Source: Mimachlamys varia
Lineage: Eukaryota > Mollusca > Bivalvia > Pectinida > Pectinidae
Assembly: GCA_947623455.1 (NCBI GenBank)
Contig: OX392534.1
Span: 32,672,926 to 32,736,925, forward strand
Reading direction: 5' to 3'
Length of the DNA stretch: 64,000 bases
Part shown: positions 26,341 through 38,702 of the stretch, piece after piece
Position numbering within the stretch: the stretch's first letter is position 1
Layout of the letters: the number at the start of each line of letters is the position of its first letter
The notes under the pieces: generated by a model
Databases searched by the model: none
Seen by the model: only the letters and a program-made list of their open reading frames with translations
What the model was told of the DNA's origin: nothing
Position numbers and translations under genes: made by a program

Positions 26341-27420
26341 ATCTATGACCCAGGAATAAAGATCTACGATCAAAGTATAAATAATATTAAAATAATAAAA
26401 GCAGACAAAAATATTACGTAACATTTAATCAGTCTGATTTTATATACATATTCAAAATACACAAAGTCTTCTGGCAATGTACATTATGTCCATATCATAA
26501 GGAAGAGCTCCTAAACGTCTTCCTGTGTCCGTCCAGCATTGCGCTGGTTGGACTCCTATGTCCGTCCAGCATCGCGCAGTTTGGACTCCTGTGTCCGTCC
26601 AGTATCGCGCAGTTTGGACTCCTGTGTCCGTCCAGTATCGCGCAGTTTGGACTCCTGTGTCCGTCCAGCATCGCGTTGTTTGGACTCATTTTTGCTGAAG
26701 ATCATTACTGTCTTTTAGAAAAATGTTCGTCCCATTTATATTCTTCGGGCAATTATTCCTTTACGCCTTCGTCCACTTCGGCCGGCGAACAAATTTTGCA
26801 TCCCATATGCTTACCGAAAAGGACGAATGAAATTAGTAAGCCTGGACGGAGATTTTTTTGTAGAAGAACAGGAAGTAGCAGACGGCGACGGAGCTGGCAG
26901 TGGGCTAAGCAAAGGTCTGGCTCCAGCCGGAAGTGGAGTTGGAGGTGGTGGTGGCGGACACGGATAAATTGGGTCATTGTCCCTGATCCAACACATTCCT
27001 CTCATGTCCCGTTTCCAGTGGGGGAAGGTGAACAAAATCTTCTATCCACGTGGTGGTGGATCAACTCCCAAGCGGTAATACTTCTTGCCAAGGGGAACTT
27101 GTGGTGGTATATCTTTCATTTCTTCTTCGTCCATGTAAGGATGGATTTTTGGTGATCTTCGACATTTCAGGAAACCAAAACAACCCATGATTAAAGTCTT
27201 GAGAAATTGTGCGTGTGTTTGTTGATGTTCAGGATAATCAATTATGACGTCAAATTATCAGCTTAGAAACAAGCTCAATTATGACGTCATGAAATATCTT
27301 TAATCTCGTATGCTGCGTGATTTGAGGCACAGACAGGAAACAGGTAATAAAATCGTGTACACTTGACCAATGCAATTACAGTTTTGGAGAAACGTAATTG
27401 AAATTAAACAATTACTTAGT
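26341..27420 (-). repeat. Module C: repeated cassette, copy 3
   Basis: Same organisation as module A. The 33-bp minisatellite has 5 units (about 26,524-26,690). Perfect TGACGTCA sites are at 27,245-27,252 and 27,282-27,289. The ORF is broken (separate entry). Most similar to module E (offset 4985 to 5018 bp). Confidence 0.87.
26811..27188 (-). pseudogene. Module ORF, copy C: broken by TAG and frameshift
   Basis: The ATG and MGCFGFLKCRRSPK start are present (27188). A TTG-to-TAG change at 27044-27042 then stops the frame just after DPPPRG. Downstream the frame is open again through the proline-rich region, but an extra base near 26,811 ends it at FIRPFR. Two independent lesions mark it as a decayed copy. 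Confidence 0.7.
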
Positions 27421-28735
27421 ATACCGATAATTACAGTTAGGATCTATGATCGAAGTATACCGATAATTATAGTAAGAATCTGTGATCGAAGTATACCGAT
27501 AATTACGGTAAGGATATGTGATCGAGGTGTACCGATGATTACAGTAAGGATATGTGATCGAAGTACATGTATACCGATAATTACAGTAAGGATCTATGAT
27601 CGAAGTATACCGATAATTACAGTTAGGATCTGTGATTAAAGTATACCGATAATTACAGTAAGGATCTGTGATTGAAGTATACCGATAATTACGGTAAGGA
27701 TCTGTGATTGAAGTATACCGATAATTACAGTAAGGATCTATGATCGAAGTATACCGATAATTACGGTAAGAATCTGTGATCGAAGTATACCGATAATTAC
27801 AGTAAGAATATGCGATCGAGGTGTACCGATGATTACAGTAAGGATATGTGATCGAAGTACATGTATATCGATAATTACAGTAAGGATCTATGATCGAAGT
27901 ATACCGATAATTACAGTTAGGATCTGTGATTGAAGTATACCGATAATTACAGTAAGGATCTGTGATTGAAGTATACCGATAATTACGGTAAGGATCTGTG
28001 ATTGGAGTATACCGATAATTACAGTAAGGATCTATGATCGAAGTATACCGATAATTATAGTTAGGATCTGTGATTGAAGTATACCGATAATTACGGTAAG
28101 GATCTATGATCGAAGTATACCGATAATTACGGTAAGGATATGTGATCGAAGTATAAATGGTCTAAAAGCTTATGCTAATACAGACCGAAGATCTGGCCCC
28201 AGGATCATGAAACAATCTTATGTTTAAGTTTGACTTAAGTTTTGACCTAGCAAATCACGATTAACGTCACAAAAAGTAACGCCATACGTGATTGGCTAAA
28301 CACAAACTTAAGTCTGAAATTGTTTTATGATCTCGGGGCCAGGTTAATCAGTACGGTAATAACGGTAAGGATCTGTGATCGAAGTATACCGATAATTACG
28401 GTAATGATCTGTGATCGAAGTATACCGATAATTACGGTAATGATCTATGATCGAAGAATACCGATAATTACGGTAAGGATCTGTGATCGAAGTATACCGA
28501 TAATTACGGTAATGATCTGTGATCGAAGTATACCGATAATTACGGTAATGATCTGTGATCGAAATATACCGATAATTACGTTAATGATATGTGATCGAGG
28601 TGTACCGATGATGACGGTAAGGATATGTGATCGAGGTGTACCGATAATTACAGTTAGGATCTGTGATCTAAATATATCGATGGTTACTGGAAAGGCCAGC
28701 GATCAAAGTGTAAACATCTTTGGTCGAAGTATCAA
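27421..28735. repeat. 36-bp satellite block between modules C and D
   Basis: 36-bp monomers with GATTGAAG and ACATGTATA variants, with foldback copy 5 inside (28194-28341). The right end holds the degenerate monomers (GGTTACTGGAAAGGCCAGCG) that precede most modules. Confidence 0.93.
28194..28341. repeat. 148-bp foldback element, copy 5
   Basis: The ends are TGGCCCCAGG and TCGGGGCCA. The inner sequence has CTTATGTTTAAG in place of CTTAAGTCTAAG, a change shared with copies 6 to 8. Confidence 0.8.
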
Positions 28736-29980
28736 GATCTATGACCCAGGAATAAAGATCTACGATCAAAGTATAAATAATATTAAAATAATAAAAGCAG
28801 ACAAAAATATTACGTAACATTTAATCAGTCTGATTTTATATACATATTCAAAATACACAAAGTCTTCTGGCAATGTCCATTATGTCCATATCATAAGGAA
28901 GAGCTCCTAAACGTCTTCCTGTGTCCGTCCAGTATCGCGCTGGTTGGACTTCTATGTCCGTCCAGCATTGCGCTGGTTGGACTCCTGTGTCCGTCCAGCA
29001 TTGCGCTGGTTGGACTCCTGTGTCCGTCCAGCATCGCGCAGTTTGGACTCCTGTGTCCGTCCAGTATCGCGCAGTTTGGACTCCTGTGTCCGTCCAGTAT
29101 CGCGCAGTTTGGACTCCTGTGTCCGTCCAGTATCGCGCAGTTTGGACTCCTGTGTCCGTCCAGTATCGCGCAGTTTGGACTCCTGTGTCCGTCCAGTATC
29201 GCGCAGTTTGGACTCCTGTGTCCGTCCAGCATCGCGTTGTTTGGACTCATTTTTGCTGCAGATCATTACTGTCTTTTAGAAAAATGTCCGTCCCATTTAT
29301 ATTCTTCGGGCAATTATTCCTTTACGCCTTCGTCCACTTCGGCCGGCGAACAAATTTTGCATACCATATGCTTACCGAAAAGGACGAATGAAATTAGTAA
29401 GCCTGGACGGAGATTTTTTGTAGAAGAACAGGAAGTAGCAGACGGCGACGGAGCTGGCAGTGGGCTAAGCAAAGGTCTGGCTCCAGCCGGAAGTGGAGTT
29501 GGAGGTGGTGGTGGCGGACACGGATAAATTGGGTCATTGTCCCTGATCCAACACATTCCTCTCATGTCCCGTTTCCAGTGGGGGAAGGTGAACAAAATCT
29601 TCAATCCACGTGGTGGTGGATCAGCTCCCAAGCGGTAATACTTCTTGCCAAGGGGAACTTGTGGTGGTATACCTTTCATTTCTTCTTCGTCCATGTAAGG
29701 ATGGATTTTTGGTGATCTTCGACATTTCAGGAAACCAAAACAACCCATGATTAAAGTCTTGAGAAATTGTGCGTGTGTTTGTTGATGTTCAGGATAACAA
29801 TTATGACGTCAAAATATCAGCTTAGAAACAAGCTCAATTATGACGTCATGAAATATCTTTAATCTCGTATACAGCGTGATTTGAGGCACAGACAGGAAAC
29901 AAGTAATACAATCGTGTACACTTGACCAACGAAATCACAGTTTTGGAGAAACGTAATTGAAATTAAACAATTACTTAGTA
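28736..29980 (-). repeat. Module D: repeated cassette, copy 4
   Basis: Same organisation as module A, with an expanded 33-bp minisatellite of 10 units (28,921-29,250), five of which encode the same 11-residue version. CRE-like sites are at 29,804-29,811 and 29,841-29,848. Nearly identical to module F at an offset of about 6062 bp. Confidence 0.88.
29314..29748 (-). CDS. Module ORF, copy D: 144 aa with a compensated frameshift
   Basis: The length is again 144 codons, but the segment after the Ser-rich linker reads STKNLRPGLLISFVLFGKHM instead of the usual sequence. One base is missing in the T-run near 29,413 and one is gained near 29,373, so the frame is lost and then regained before CKICSPAEVDEGVKE. 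Product unknown. Confidence 0.4.
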   Translation of the reverse strand: MGCFGFLKCRRSPKIHPYMDEEEMKGIPPQVPLGKKYYRLGADPPPRGLKILFTFPHWKRDMRGMCWIRDNDPIYPCPPPPPPTPLPAGARPLLSPLPAPSPSATSCSSTKNLRPGLLISFVLFGKHMVCKICSPAEVDEGVKE

Positions 29981-31323
29981 TACCGATAATTACAGTTAGG
30001 ATCTATGATCGAAGTATACCGATAATTACAGTTAGGATCTGTGATTGAAGTATACCGATAATTACAGTAAGGATCTGTGATTGAAGTATACCGATAATTA
30101 CGGTAAGGATCTGTGATTGAAGTATACCGATAATTACAGTAAGGATCTATGATCGAAGTATACCGATAATTACGGTAAGAATCTGTGATCGAAGTATACC
30201 GATAATTACAGTAAGAATATGCGATCGAGGTGTACCGATGATTACAGTAAGGATATGTGATCGAAGTACATGTATATCGATAATTACAGTAAGGATCTAT
30301 GATCGAAGTATACCGATAATTACAGTAAGGATCTGTGATTGAAGTATACCGATAATTACGGTAAGGATCTGTGATTGAAGTATACCGATAATTACAGTAA
30401 GGATCTATGATCGAAGTATACCAATAATTATAGTTAGGATCTGTGATTGAAGTATACCGATAATTACGGTAAGGATCTATGATCGAAGTATACCGATAAT
30501 TACGGTAAGGATATGTGATCGAAGTATAAATGGTCTAAAAGCTTATGCTTATACAGACCGAAGATCTGGCCCCAGGATCATGAAACAATCTTATGTTTAA
30601 GTTTGACATAAGTTTTGACCTAGCAAATCACGATTAACGTCACAAAAAGTAACGCCATACGTGATTGGCTAAACACAAACTTAAGTCTGAAATTGTTTTA
30701 TGATCTCGGGGCCAGGTTAATCAGTACGGTAATAACGGTAAGGATCTGTGATCGAAGTATACCGATAATTACGGTAAGGATCTGTGATCGAAGTATTCCG
30801 ATAATTACGGTAATGATATGTGATCGAGGTGTACCGATAATTACGGTACGAATGTGTGATCGAAGTATACCGATAATTACGGTAAGGATATGTGATCGAA
30901 GTATACCGATAATTACGGTAAGAATGTGTGATCGAAGTATACCGATAATTACGGTAAGGATATGTGATCGAAGTATACCGATAATTACGGTAAGGATCTG
31001 TGATCGAAGTATACCGATAATTACGGTAAGGATCTGTGATCGAAGTATACCGATAATTACGGTAATGATCTGTGATCGAAGTATACCGATAATTACGGTA
31101 ATGATCTATGATCGAAGTATACCGATGATTACAGTAATGATCTGTGATCGAAGAATACCGATAATTACGGTAATGATCTGTGATCGAGGTGTACCGATGA
31201 TGACGGTAAGGATATGTGATCGAGGTGTACCGATAATTACAGTTAGGATCTGTGATCTAAATATATCGATGGTTACTGGAAAGGCCAGCGATCAAAGTAT
31301 AAACATCTTTGGTCGAAGTATCA
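29981..31323. repeat. 36-bp satellite block between modules D and E
   Basis: 36-bp monomers with foldback copy 6 (30567-30714) inside. The left two-thirds match the block after module F at an offset of about 6061 bp. Confidence 0.93.
30567..30714. repeat. 148-bp foldback element, copy 6
   Basis: TGGCCCC...GGGGCCA ends; preceded by the GGTCT...AGACC hairpin. Sequence is close to copies 7 and 8. Confidence 0.8.
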
Positions 31324-32440
31324 AGATCTATGACCCAGGAATAAAGATCTACGATCAAAGTATAAATAATATTAAAATAATAAAAGCAGACAAAAATATT
31401 ACGTAACATTTAATCAGTCTGATTTTATATATATATTCAAAATACACAAAGTCTTCTGGCAATGTACATTATGTCCATATCATAAGGAAGAGCTCCTAAA
31501 CGTCTTCCTGTGTCCGTCCAGCATTGCGCTGGTTGGACTCCTATGTCCGTCCAGCATCGCGCAGTTTGGACTCCTGTGTCCGTCCAGTATCGCGCAGTTT
31601 GGACTCCTGTGTCCGTCCAGTATCGCGCAGTTTGGACTCCTGTGTCCGTCCAGTATCGCGCAGTTTGGACTCCTGTGTCCGTCCAGCATCGCGTTGTTTG
31701 GACTCATTTTTGCTGCAGATCATTACTGTCTTTTAGAAAAATGTCCGTCCCATTTATATTCTTCGGGCAATTATTCCTTTACGCCTTCGTCCACTTCGGC
31801 CGGCGAACAAATTTTGCATCCCATATGCTTACGAAAAGGACGAATGAAATTAGTAAGCCTGGACGGAGATTTTTTTTGTAGAAGAACAGGAAGTAGCAGA
31901 CGGCGACGGAGATGGCAGTGGGCTAAGCAAAGGTCTGGCTCCAGCCGGAAGTGGAGTTGGAGGTGGTGGTGGCGGACACGGATAAATTGGGTCATTGTCC
32001 CTGATCCAACACATTCCTCTCATGTCCCGTTTCCAGTGGGGGAAGGTGAACAAAATCTTCAATCCACGTGGTGGTGGATCAACTCCCAAGCGGTAATACT
32101 TCTTGCCAAGGGGAACTTGTGGTGGTATATCTTTCATTTCTTCTTCGTCCATGTAAGGATGGATTTTTGGTGATCTTCGACATTTCAGGAAACCAAAACC
32201 ACCCATGATTAAAGTCTTGAGAAATTGTGCGTGTGTTTGTTGATGTTCAGGATAATCAATTATGACGTCAAATTATCAGCTTAGAAACAAGCTCAATTAT
32301 GACGTCATGAAATATCTTTAATCTCGTATGCTGCGTGATTTGAGGCACAGACAGGAAACAAGTAATAAAATCGTGTACACTTGACCAATGCAATTACAGT
32401 TTTGGAGAAACTTAATTGAAATTAAACAATTACTTAGTAT
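31324..32440 (-). repeat. Module E: repeated cassette, copy 5
   Basis: Same organisation as module A; 6 minisatellite units (about 31,508-31,705). The upstream block keeps both CRE-like palindromes (about 32,265-32,310). Confidence 0.87.
31850..32206 (-). pseudogene. Module ORF, copy E: truncated by frameshift (118 codons)
   Basis: Starts MGGFGFLKC, so Cys3 of the other copies is Gly here. It is collinear with the other copies to the Ser-rich linker. Extra T residues in the plus-strand run at about 31,870-31,877 shift the frame, giving STKKISVQAY and a stop. The basic C-terminal part is lost. Confidence 0.65.
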
Positions 32441-34797
32441 ACCGATAATTACAGTTAGGATCTATGATCGAAGTATACCGATAATTACGGTAAGAATCTG
32501 TGATCGAACTATACCGATAATTACGGTAAGGATATGTGATCGAGGTGTACCGATGATTACAGTAAGGATATGTGATCGAAGTACATGTATACCGATAATT
32601 ACAGTAAGGATCTATGATCGAAGTATACCGATAATTACAGTTAGGATCTGTGATTGAAGTATACCGATAATTACAGTAAGGATCTGTGATTGAAGTATAC
32701 CGATAATTACGGTAAGGATCTGTGATTGAAGTATACCGATAATTACAGTAAGGATCTATGATCGAAGTATACCGATAATTACGGTAAGAATCTGTGATCG
32801 AAGTATACCGATAATTACAGTAAGAATATGCGATCGAGGTGTACCGATGATTACAGTAAGGATATGTGATCGAAGTACATGTATATCGATAATTACAGCA
32901 AGGATCTATGATCGAAGTATACCGATAATTACAGTTAGGATCTGTGATTGAAGTATACCGATAATTACAGTAAGGATCTGTGATTGAAGTATACCGATAA
33001 TTACGGTAAGGATCTGTGATTGAAGTATACCGATAATTACAGTAAGGATCTATGATCGAAGTATACCGATAATTATAGTTAGGATCTGTGATTGAAGTAT
33101 ACCGATAATTACGGTAAGGATCTATGATCGAAGTATACCGATAATTACGGTAAGGATATGTGATCGAAGTATAAATGGTCTAAAAGCTTATGCTTATACA
33201 GACCGAAGATCTGGCCCCAGGATCATGAAACAATCTTATGTTTAAGTTTGACATAAGTTTTGACCTAGCAAATCACGATTAACGTCACAAAAAGTAACGC
33301 CATACGTGATTGGCTAAACACAAACTTAAGTCTGAAATTGTTTTATGATCTCGGGGCCAGGTTAATCAGTACGGTAATAACGGTAAGGATCTGTGATCGA
33401 AGTATACCGATAATTACGGTAAGGATCTGTGATCGAAGTATACCGATAATTACGGTAAGGATATGTGATCGAAGTATACCGATAATTACGGTAAGGATAT
33501 GTGATCGAAGTATACCGATAATTACGGTAAGGATATGTGATCGAAGTATACCGATAATTACAGTAAGGATCTGTGATTGAAGTATACCGATAATTACGGT
33601 TAGGATCTATGATCGAAGTATACCGATAATTACAGTTAGGATCTGTGATTGAAGTATACCGATAATTACGGTAAGGATCTGTGATTGAAGTATACCGATA
33701 ATTACAGTAAGGATCTATGATCGAAGTATACCGATAATTACGGTAAGGATATGTGATCTAAGTATATCGATAATTACGGTAATGATCTGTGATCGAAGTA
33801 TACCGATAATTACGGTAAGGATATGTGATCGAAGTATACCGATAATTACAGTTAGGAGCTGTGATTGAAGTATACCGATAATTACGGTAATGATCTGTGA
33901 TCGAAGAATACCGATAATTACGGTAATGATCTGTGATCGAAGAATACCGATAATGACGGTAATGATCTGTGATCGAAGTATACCGATAATTACGGTAATG
34001 ATCTGTGATCGAAGAATACCGATAATTACGGTAATGATATGTGATCGAAGAATACCGATAATTACGGTAATGATCTGTGATCGAAGTATACCGATAATTA
34101 CGGTAATGATCTGTGATCGAAGAATACCGATAATTACGGTAATGATCTGTGATCGAAGAATACCGATAATTACGGTAATGATATGTGATCGAAATATACC
34201 GATAATTACGGTAATGATATGTGATCGAAATATACCGATAATTACGGTAATGATCTGTGATCGAAGTATACCGATAATTACAGTAATGATCTGTGATCGA
34301 AGTATACCGATAATTACGGTAAGGATCTGTGATCGAAGTATACCGATAATTACAGTAATGATCTGTGATCGAAATATACCGATAATTACGGTAAGGATCT
34401 ATGATCGAAGTATACCGATAATTTCGGAAATGATCTATGATCGAAGTATACCGATAATTACGGTAAGGATCTGTGATCGAAGTATACCGGTAATTACGGT
34501 AAGGATCTGTGATCGAAGTATACCGATAATTACGGTAATGATCTGTGATCGAAGAATACCGATAATTACGGTAATGATCTGTGATCGAAGAATACCGATA
34601 ATTACGGTAATGATCTGTGATCGAAATATACCGATAATTACGTTAATGATATGTGATCGAGGTGTACCGATGATGACGGTAAGGATATGTGATCGAGGTG
34701 TACCGATAATTACAGTTAGGATCTGTGATCTAAATATATCGATGGTTACTGGAAAGGCCAGCGATCAAAGTGTAAACATCTTTGGTCGAAGTATCAA
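32441..34797. repeat. 36-bp satellite block between modules E and F
   Basis: 36-bp monomers with foldback copy 7 (33212-33359). From 33.88 to 34.66 kb most monomers carry the GGTAATGATC variant, a locally homogenised subfamily that gives a 329-codon spurious frame. Confidence 0.93.
33212..33359. repeat. 148-bp foldback element, copy 7
   Basis: The same ends and flanks as copies 6 and 8. Confidence 0.8.
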
Positions 34798-36040
34798 GAT
34801 CTATGACCCAGGAATAAAGATCTACGATCAAAGTATAAATAATATTAAAATAATAAAAGCAGACAAAAATATTACGTAACATTTAATCAGTCTGATTTTA
34901 TATACATATTCAAAATACACAAAGTCTTCTGGCAATGTCCATTATGTCCATATCATAAGGAAGAGCTCCTAAACGTCTTCCTGTGTCCGTCCAGTATCGC
35001 GCTGGTTGGACTTCTATGTCCGTCCAGCATTGCGCTGGTTGGACTCCTGTGTCCGTCCAGCATTGCGCTGGTTGGACTCCTATGTCCGTCCAGCATCGCG
35101 CAGTTTGGACTCCTGTGTCCGTCCAGTATCGCGCAGTTTGGACTCCTGTGTCCGTCCAGTATCGCGCAGTTTGGACTCCTGTGTCCGTCCAGTATCGCGC
35201 AGTTTGGACTCCTGTGTCCGTCCAGTATCGCGCAGTTTGGACTCCTGTGTCCGTCCAGTATCGCGCAGTTTGGACTCCTGTGTCCGTCCAGCATCGCGTT
35301 GTTTGGACTCATTTTTGCTGCAGATCATTACTGTCTTTTAGAAAAATGTCCGTCCCATTTATATTCTTCGGGCAATTATTCCTTTACGCCTTCGTCCACT
35401 TCGGCCGGCGAACAAATTTTGCATACCATATGCTTCCGAAAAGGACGAATGAAATTAGTAAGCCTGGACGGAGATTTTTTGTAGAAGAACAGGAAGTAGC
35501 AGACGGCGACGGAGCTGGCAGTGGGCTAAGCAAAGGTCTGGCTCCAGCCGGAAGTGGAGTTGGAGGTGGTGGTGGCGGACACGGATAAATTGGGTCATTG
35601 TCCCTGATCCAACACATTCCTCTCATGTCCCGTTTCCAGTGGGGGAAGGTGAACAAAATCTTCAATCCACGTGGTGGTGGATCAGCTCCCAAGCGGTAAT
35701 ACTTCTTGCCAAGGGGAACTTGTGGTGGTATACCTTTCATTTCTTCTTCGTCCATGTAAGGATGGATTTTTGGTGATCTTCGACATTTCAGGAAACCAAA
35801 ACAACCCATGATTAAAGTCTTGAGAAATTGTGCGTGTGTTTGTTGATGTTCAGGATAACAATTATGACGTCAAAATATCAGCTTAGAAACAAGCTCAATT
35901 ATGACGTCATGAAATATCTTTAATCTCGTATACAGCGTGATTTGAGGCACAGACAGGAAACAAGTAATACAATCGTGTACACTTGACCAACGAAATCACA
36001 GTTTTGGAGAAACGTAATTGAAATTAAACAATTACTTAGT
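34798..36040 (-). repeat. Module F: repeated cassette, copy 6
   Basis: Same organisation as module A; 10 minisatellite units (34,983-35,312). Near-identical to module D at an offset of about 6062 bp, including the mutated T-run in the ORF. Confidence 0.88.
35384..35809 (-). pseudogene. Module ORF, copy F: frameshifted C-terminus (141 codons)
   Basis: Same N-terminal 110 or so residues as the other copies and the same missing base in the T-run as copy D, but without the compensating base. The last part therefore reads ...FGSIWYAKFVRRPKWTKA, which is the alternative frame of the usual C-terminus. Confidence 0.6.
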
Positions 36041-37519
36041 ATACCGATAATTACAGTTAGGATCTATGATCGAAGTATACCGATAATTACAGTTAGGATC
36101 TGTGATTGAAGTATACCGATAATTACAGTAAGGATCTGTGATTGAAGTATACCGATAATTACGGTAAGGATCTGTGATTGAAGTATACCGATAATTACAG
36201 TAAGGATCTATGATCGAAGTATACCGATAATTACGGTAAGAATCTGTGATCGAAGTATACCGATAATTACAGTAAGAATATGCGATCGAGGTGTACCGAT
36301 GATTACAGTAAGGATATGTGATCGAAGTACATGTATATCGATAATTACAGTAAGGATCTATGATCGAAGTATACCGATAATTACAGTAAGGATCTGTGAT
36401 TGAAGTATACCGATAATTACGGTAAGGATCTGTGATTGAAGTATACCGATAATTACAGTAAGGATCTATGATCGAAGTATACCGATAATTATAGTTAGGA
36501 TCTGTGATTGAAGTATACCGATAATTACGGTAAGGATCTATGATCGAAGTATACCGATAATTACGGTAAGGATATGTGATCGAAGTATAAATGGTCTAAA
36601 AGCTTATGCTTATACAGACCGAAGATCTGGCCCCAGGATCATGAAACAATCTTATGTTTAAGTTTGACATAAGTTTTGACCTAGCAAATCACGATTAACG
36701 TCACAAAAAGTAACGCCATACGTGATTGGCTAAACACAAACTTAAGTCTGAAATTGTTTTATGATCTCGGGGCCAGGTTAATCAGTACGGTAATAACGGT
36801 AAGGATCTGTGATCGAAGTATACCGATAATTACGGTAAGGATCTGTGATCGAAGTATTCCGATAATTACGGTAATGATATGTGATCAAGGTGTACCGATA
36901 ATTACGGTAAGAATGTGTGATCGAAGTATACCGATAATTACGGTAAGGATATGTGATCGAAGTATACCGATAATTACGGTAAGAATGTGTGATCGAAGTA
37001 TACCGATAATTACGGTAAGGATATGTGATCGAAGTATACCGATAATTACGGTAAGGATATGTGATCGAAGTATACCGATAATTACGGTAAGAATGTGTGA
37101 TCAAAGTATACCGATAATTACGGTAATGATCTGTGATCGAAGAATACCAATAATTACGGTAATGATCTGTGATCGAAATATACCGATAATTACGGTAATG
37201 ATATGTGATCGAGGGGTACCGATAATTACGGTAGGCTCTGTGATCGAAATATACCGATAATTACAGTTAGGATCTATGATCGAAGTATACCGATAATTAC
37301 AGTTAGGATCTATGATCGAAGTATACCGATAATTACGGCAAGGATCTATGATCTAAGTATACCGATAATTACGGTAAGGATCTATGATCGAAATATACCG
37401 ATAATTACGGTAAGGATATATGATCGAAGTATACCGATAATTACGGTACGGATCTGTGATCGAAGTATACCGATAAGTACAGTAAGGATCAGTGATTGAA
37501 ATATACTGATAATTACGGT
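36041..37519. repeat. 36-bp satellite block between modules F and G
   Basis: 36-bp monomers with foldback copy 8 (36628-36775). The left part matches the block after module D. The right part (37.26-37.52 kb) matches the sequence just before module B. Confidence 0.93.
36628..36775. repeat. 148-bp foldback element, copy 8
   Basis: The same ends and flanks as copy 6. Confidence 0.8.
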
Positions 37520-38702
37520 ATCTATGACCCAGGAATGAAGATCTACGAGCGATCGAAGTATAAATAATATTAAAATAATAAAAGCAGACAAAAATATTAC
37601 GTAACATTTAATCAGTCTGTTTTTATATACATATTCAAAATACACAAAGTCCTCTGGCAATGTCCATTATGTCCATATCATACGGAAGAGCTCCTAAACG
37701 TCTTCCTATACATCCGTCAAGAATCACGCTGGTTGGACTCCTATGTCCGTCCAGTATCGCGCTGGTTGGACTCCTATGTCCGTCCAGTATCGCGCTGGTT
37801 GGACTCCTATGTCCGTCCAGTATTGCGCTGGTTGGACTCCTATGTCCGTCCAGTATCGCGCTGGTTGGACTCCTATGTCCGTCCAGTATCGCGCTGTTTG
37901 GACTCCTATGACCGTCCAGCATCGCGCTGGTTGGACTCCTATGTCCATCCAGCATCGCGTTGTTTGGACTCATTTTTGCTGAAGATCATCACTGTCTTTT
38001 AGAAAAATGTCCGTCCCATTTATATTCTTCAGACAACTATTCCTTTACGCCTTCGTCCACTTCGGCCGGCGAACAAATTTTGCATACCATATGCTTCCGA
38101 AAACGACGAATGAAATTAGAAAACCTAGACGGAGATTGTTTTGTAGAAGAACAGGAAGTAGCAGACGGCGACGGAGCTGGCAGTGGGCTAAGCAAAGGTC
38201 TGGCTCCAGCCGGAAGTGGAGTTGGAGGTGGTGGTGGCGGACACGGGTAAATTGGATCATTGTCCCTGATCCAACACATTCCTCTCATGTCCCGTTTCCA
38301 GTGGGGGAAGGTGAACAAAATCTTCAATCCACGTGGTGGTGGATCAACTCCCAAGCGGTAATACTTCTTGCCAAGGGGAACTTGTGGTGGTATATCTTTC
38401 ATTTCTTCTTCGTCCATGTAAGGATAAATTTTTGGTGATCTTCGACATTTCAGGAAACCAAAACAACCCATGATTAAAGTCTTGAGAAATTGTGCGTGTG
38501 TTTGTTGATGTTCAGGATAATCAATTATGGCGTCAAATTATCAGCTTAGAAACAAGCTCAATTATGACGTCATGAAATATCTTAAATCTCGTATGCTGCG
38601 TGATTTGAGGCACAGACAGGAAACAAGTAATAAAATCGTGTACACTTGACCAACGCAATTACAGTTTTGGAGAAACGTAATTGAAATTAAACAATTACTT
38701 TG
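37520..38702 (-). repeat. Module G: repeated cassette, copy 7
   Basis: Same organisation as module A; 8 minisatellite units (about 37,714-37,973). The ORF-proximal CRE-like site is mutated to TGGCGTCA. The left flank and body match module B, while the right flank (38.8-39.1 kb) matches the right flank of module A, so it is a mosaic. Confidence 0.88.
38037..38471 (-). CDS. Module ORF, copy G: hypothetical 144-aa MGC-start protein
   Basis: Intact 144-codon copy, close to copy B; it differs by KIYPYM for KIHPYM and FPHWK for FTHWK. It ends ...CSPAEVDEGVKE. The N-terminal Gly2/Cys3/Cys9 layout, proline-rich centre and basic C-terminal segment are all kept. Function unknown. Confidence 0.5.
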   Translation of the reverse strand: MGCFGFLKCRRSPKIYPYMDEEEMKDIPPQVPLGKKYYRLGVDPPPRGLKILFTFPHWKRDMRGMCWIRDNDPIYPCPPPPPPTPLPAGARPLLSPLPAPSPSATSCSSTKQSPSRFSNFIRRFRKHMVCKICSPAEVDEGVKE

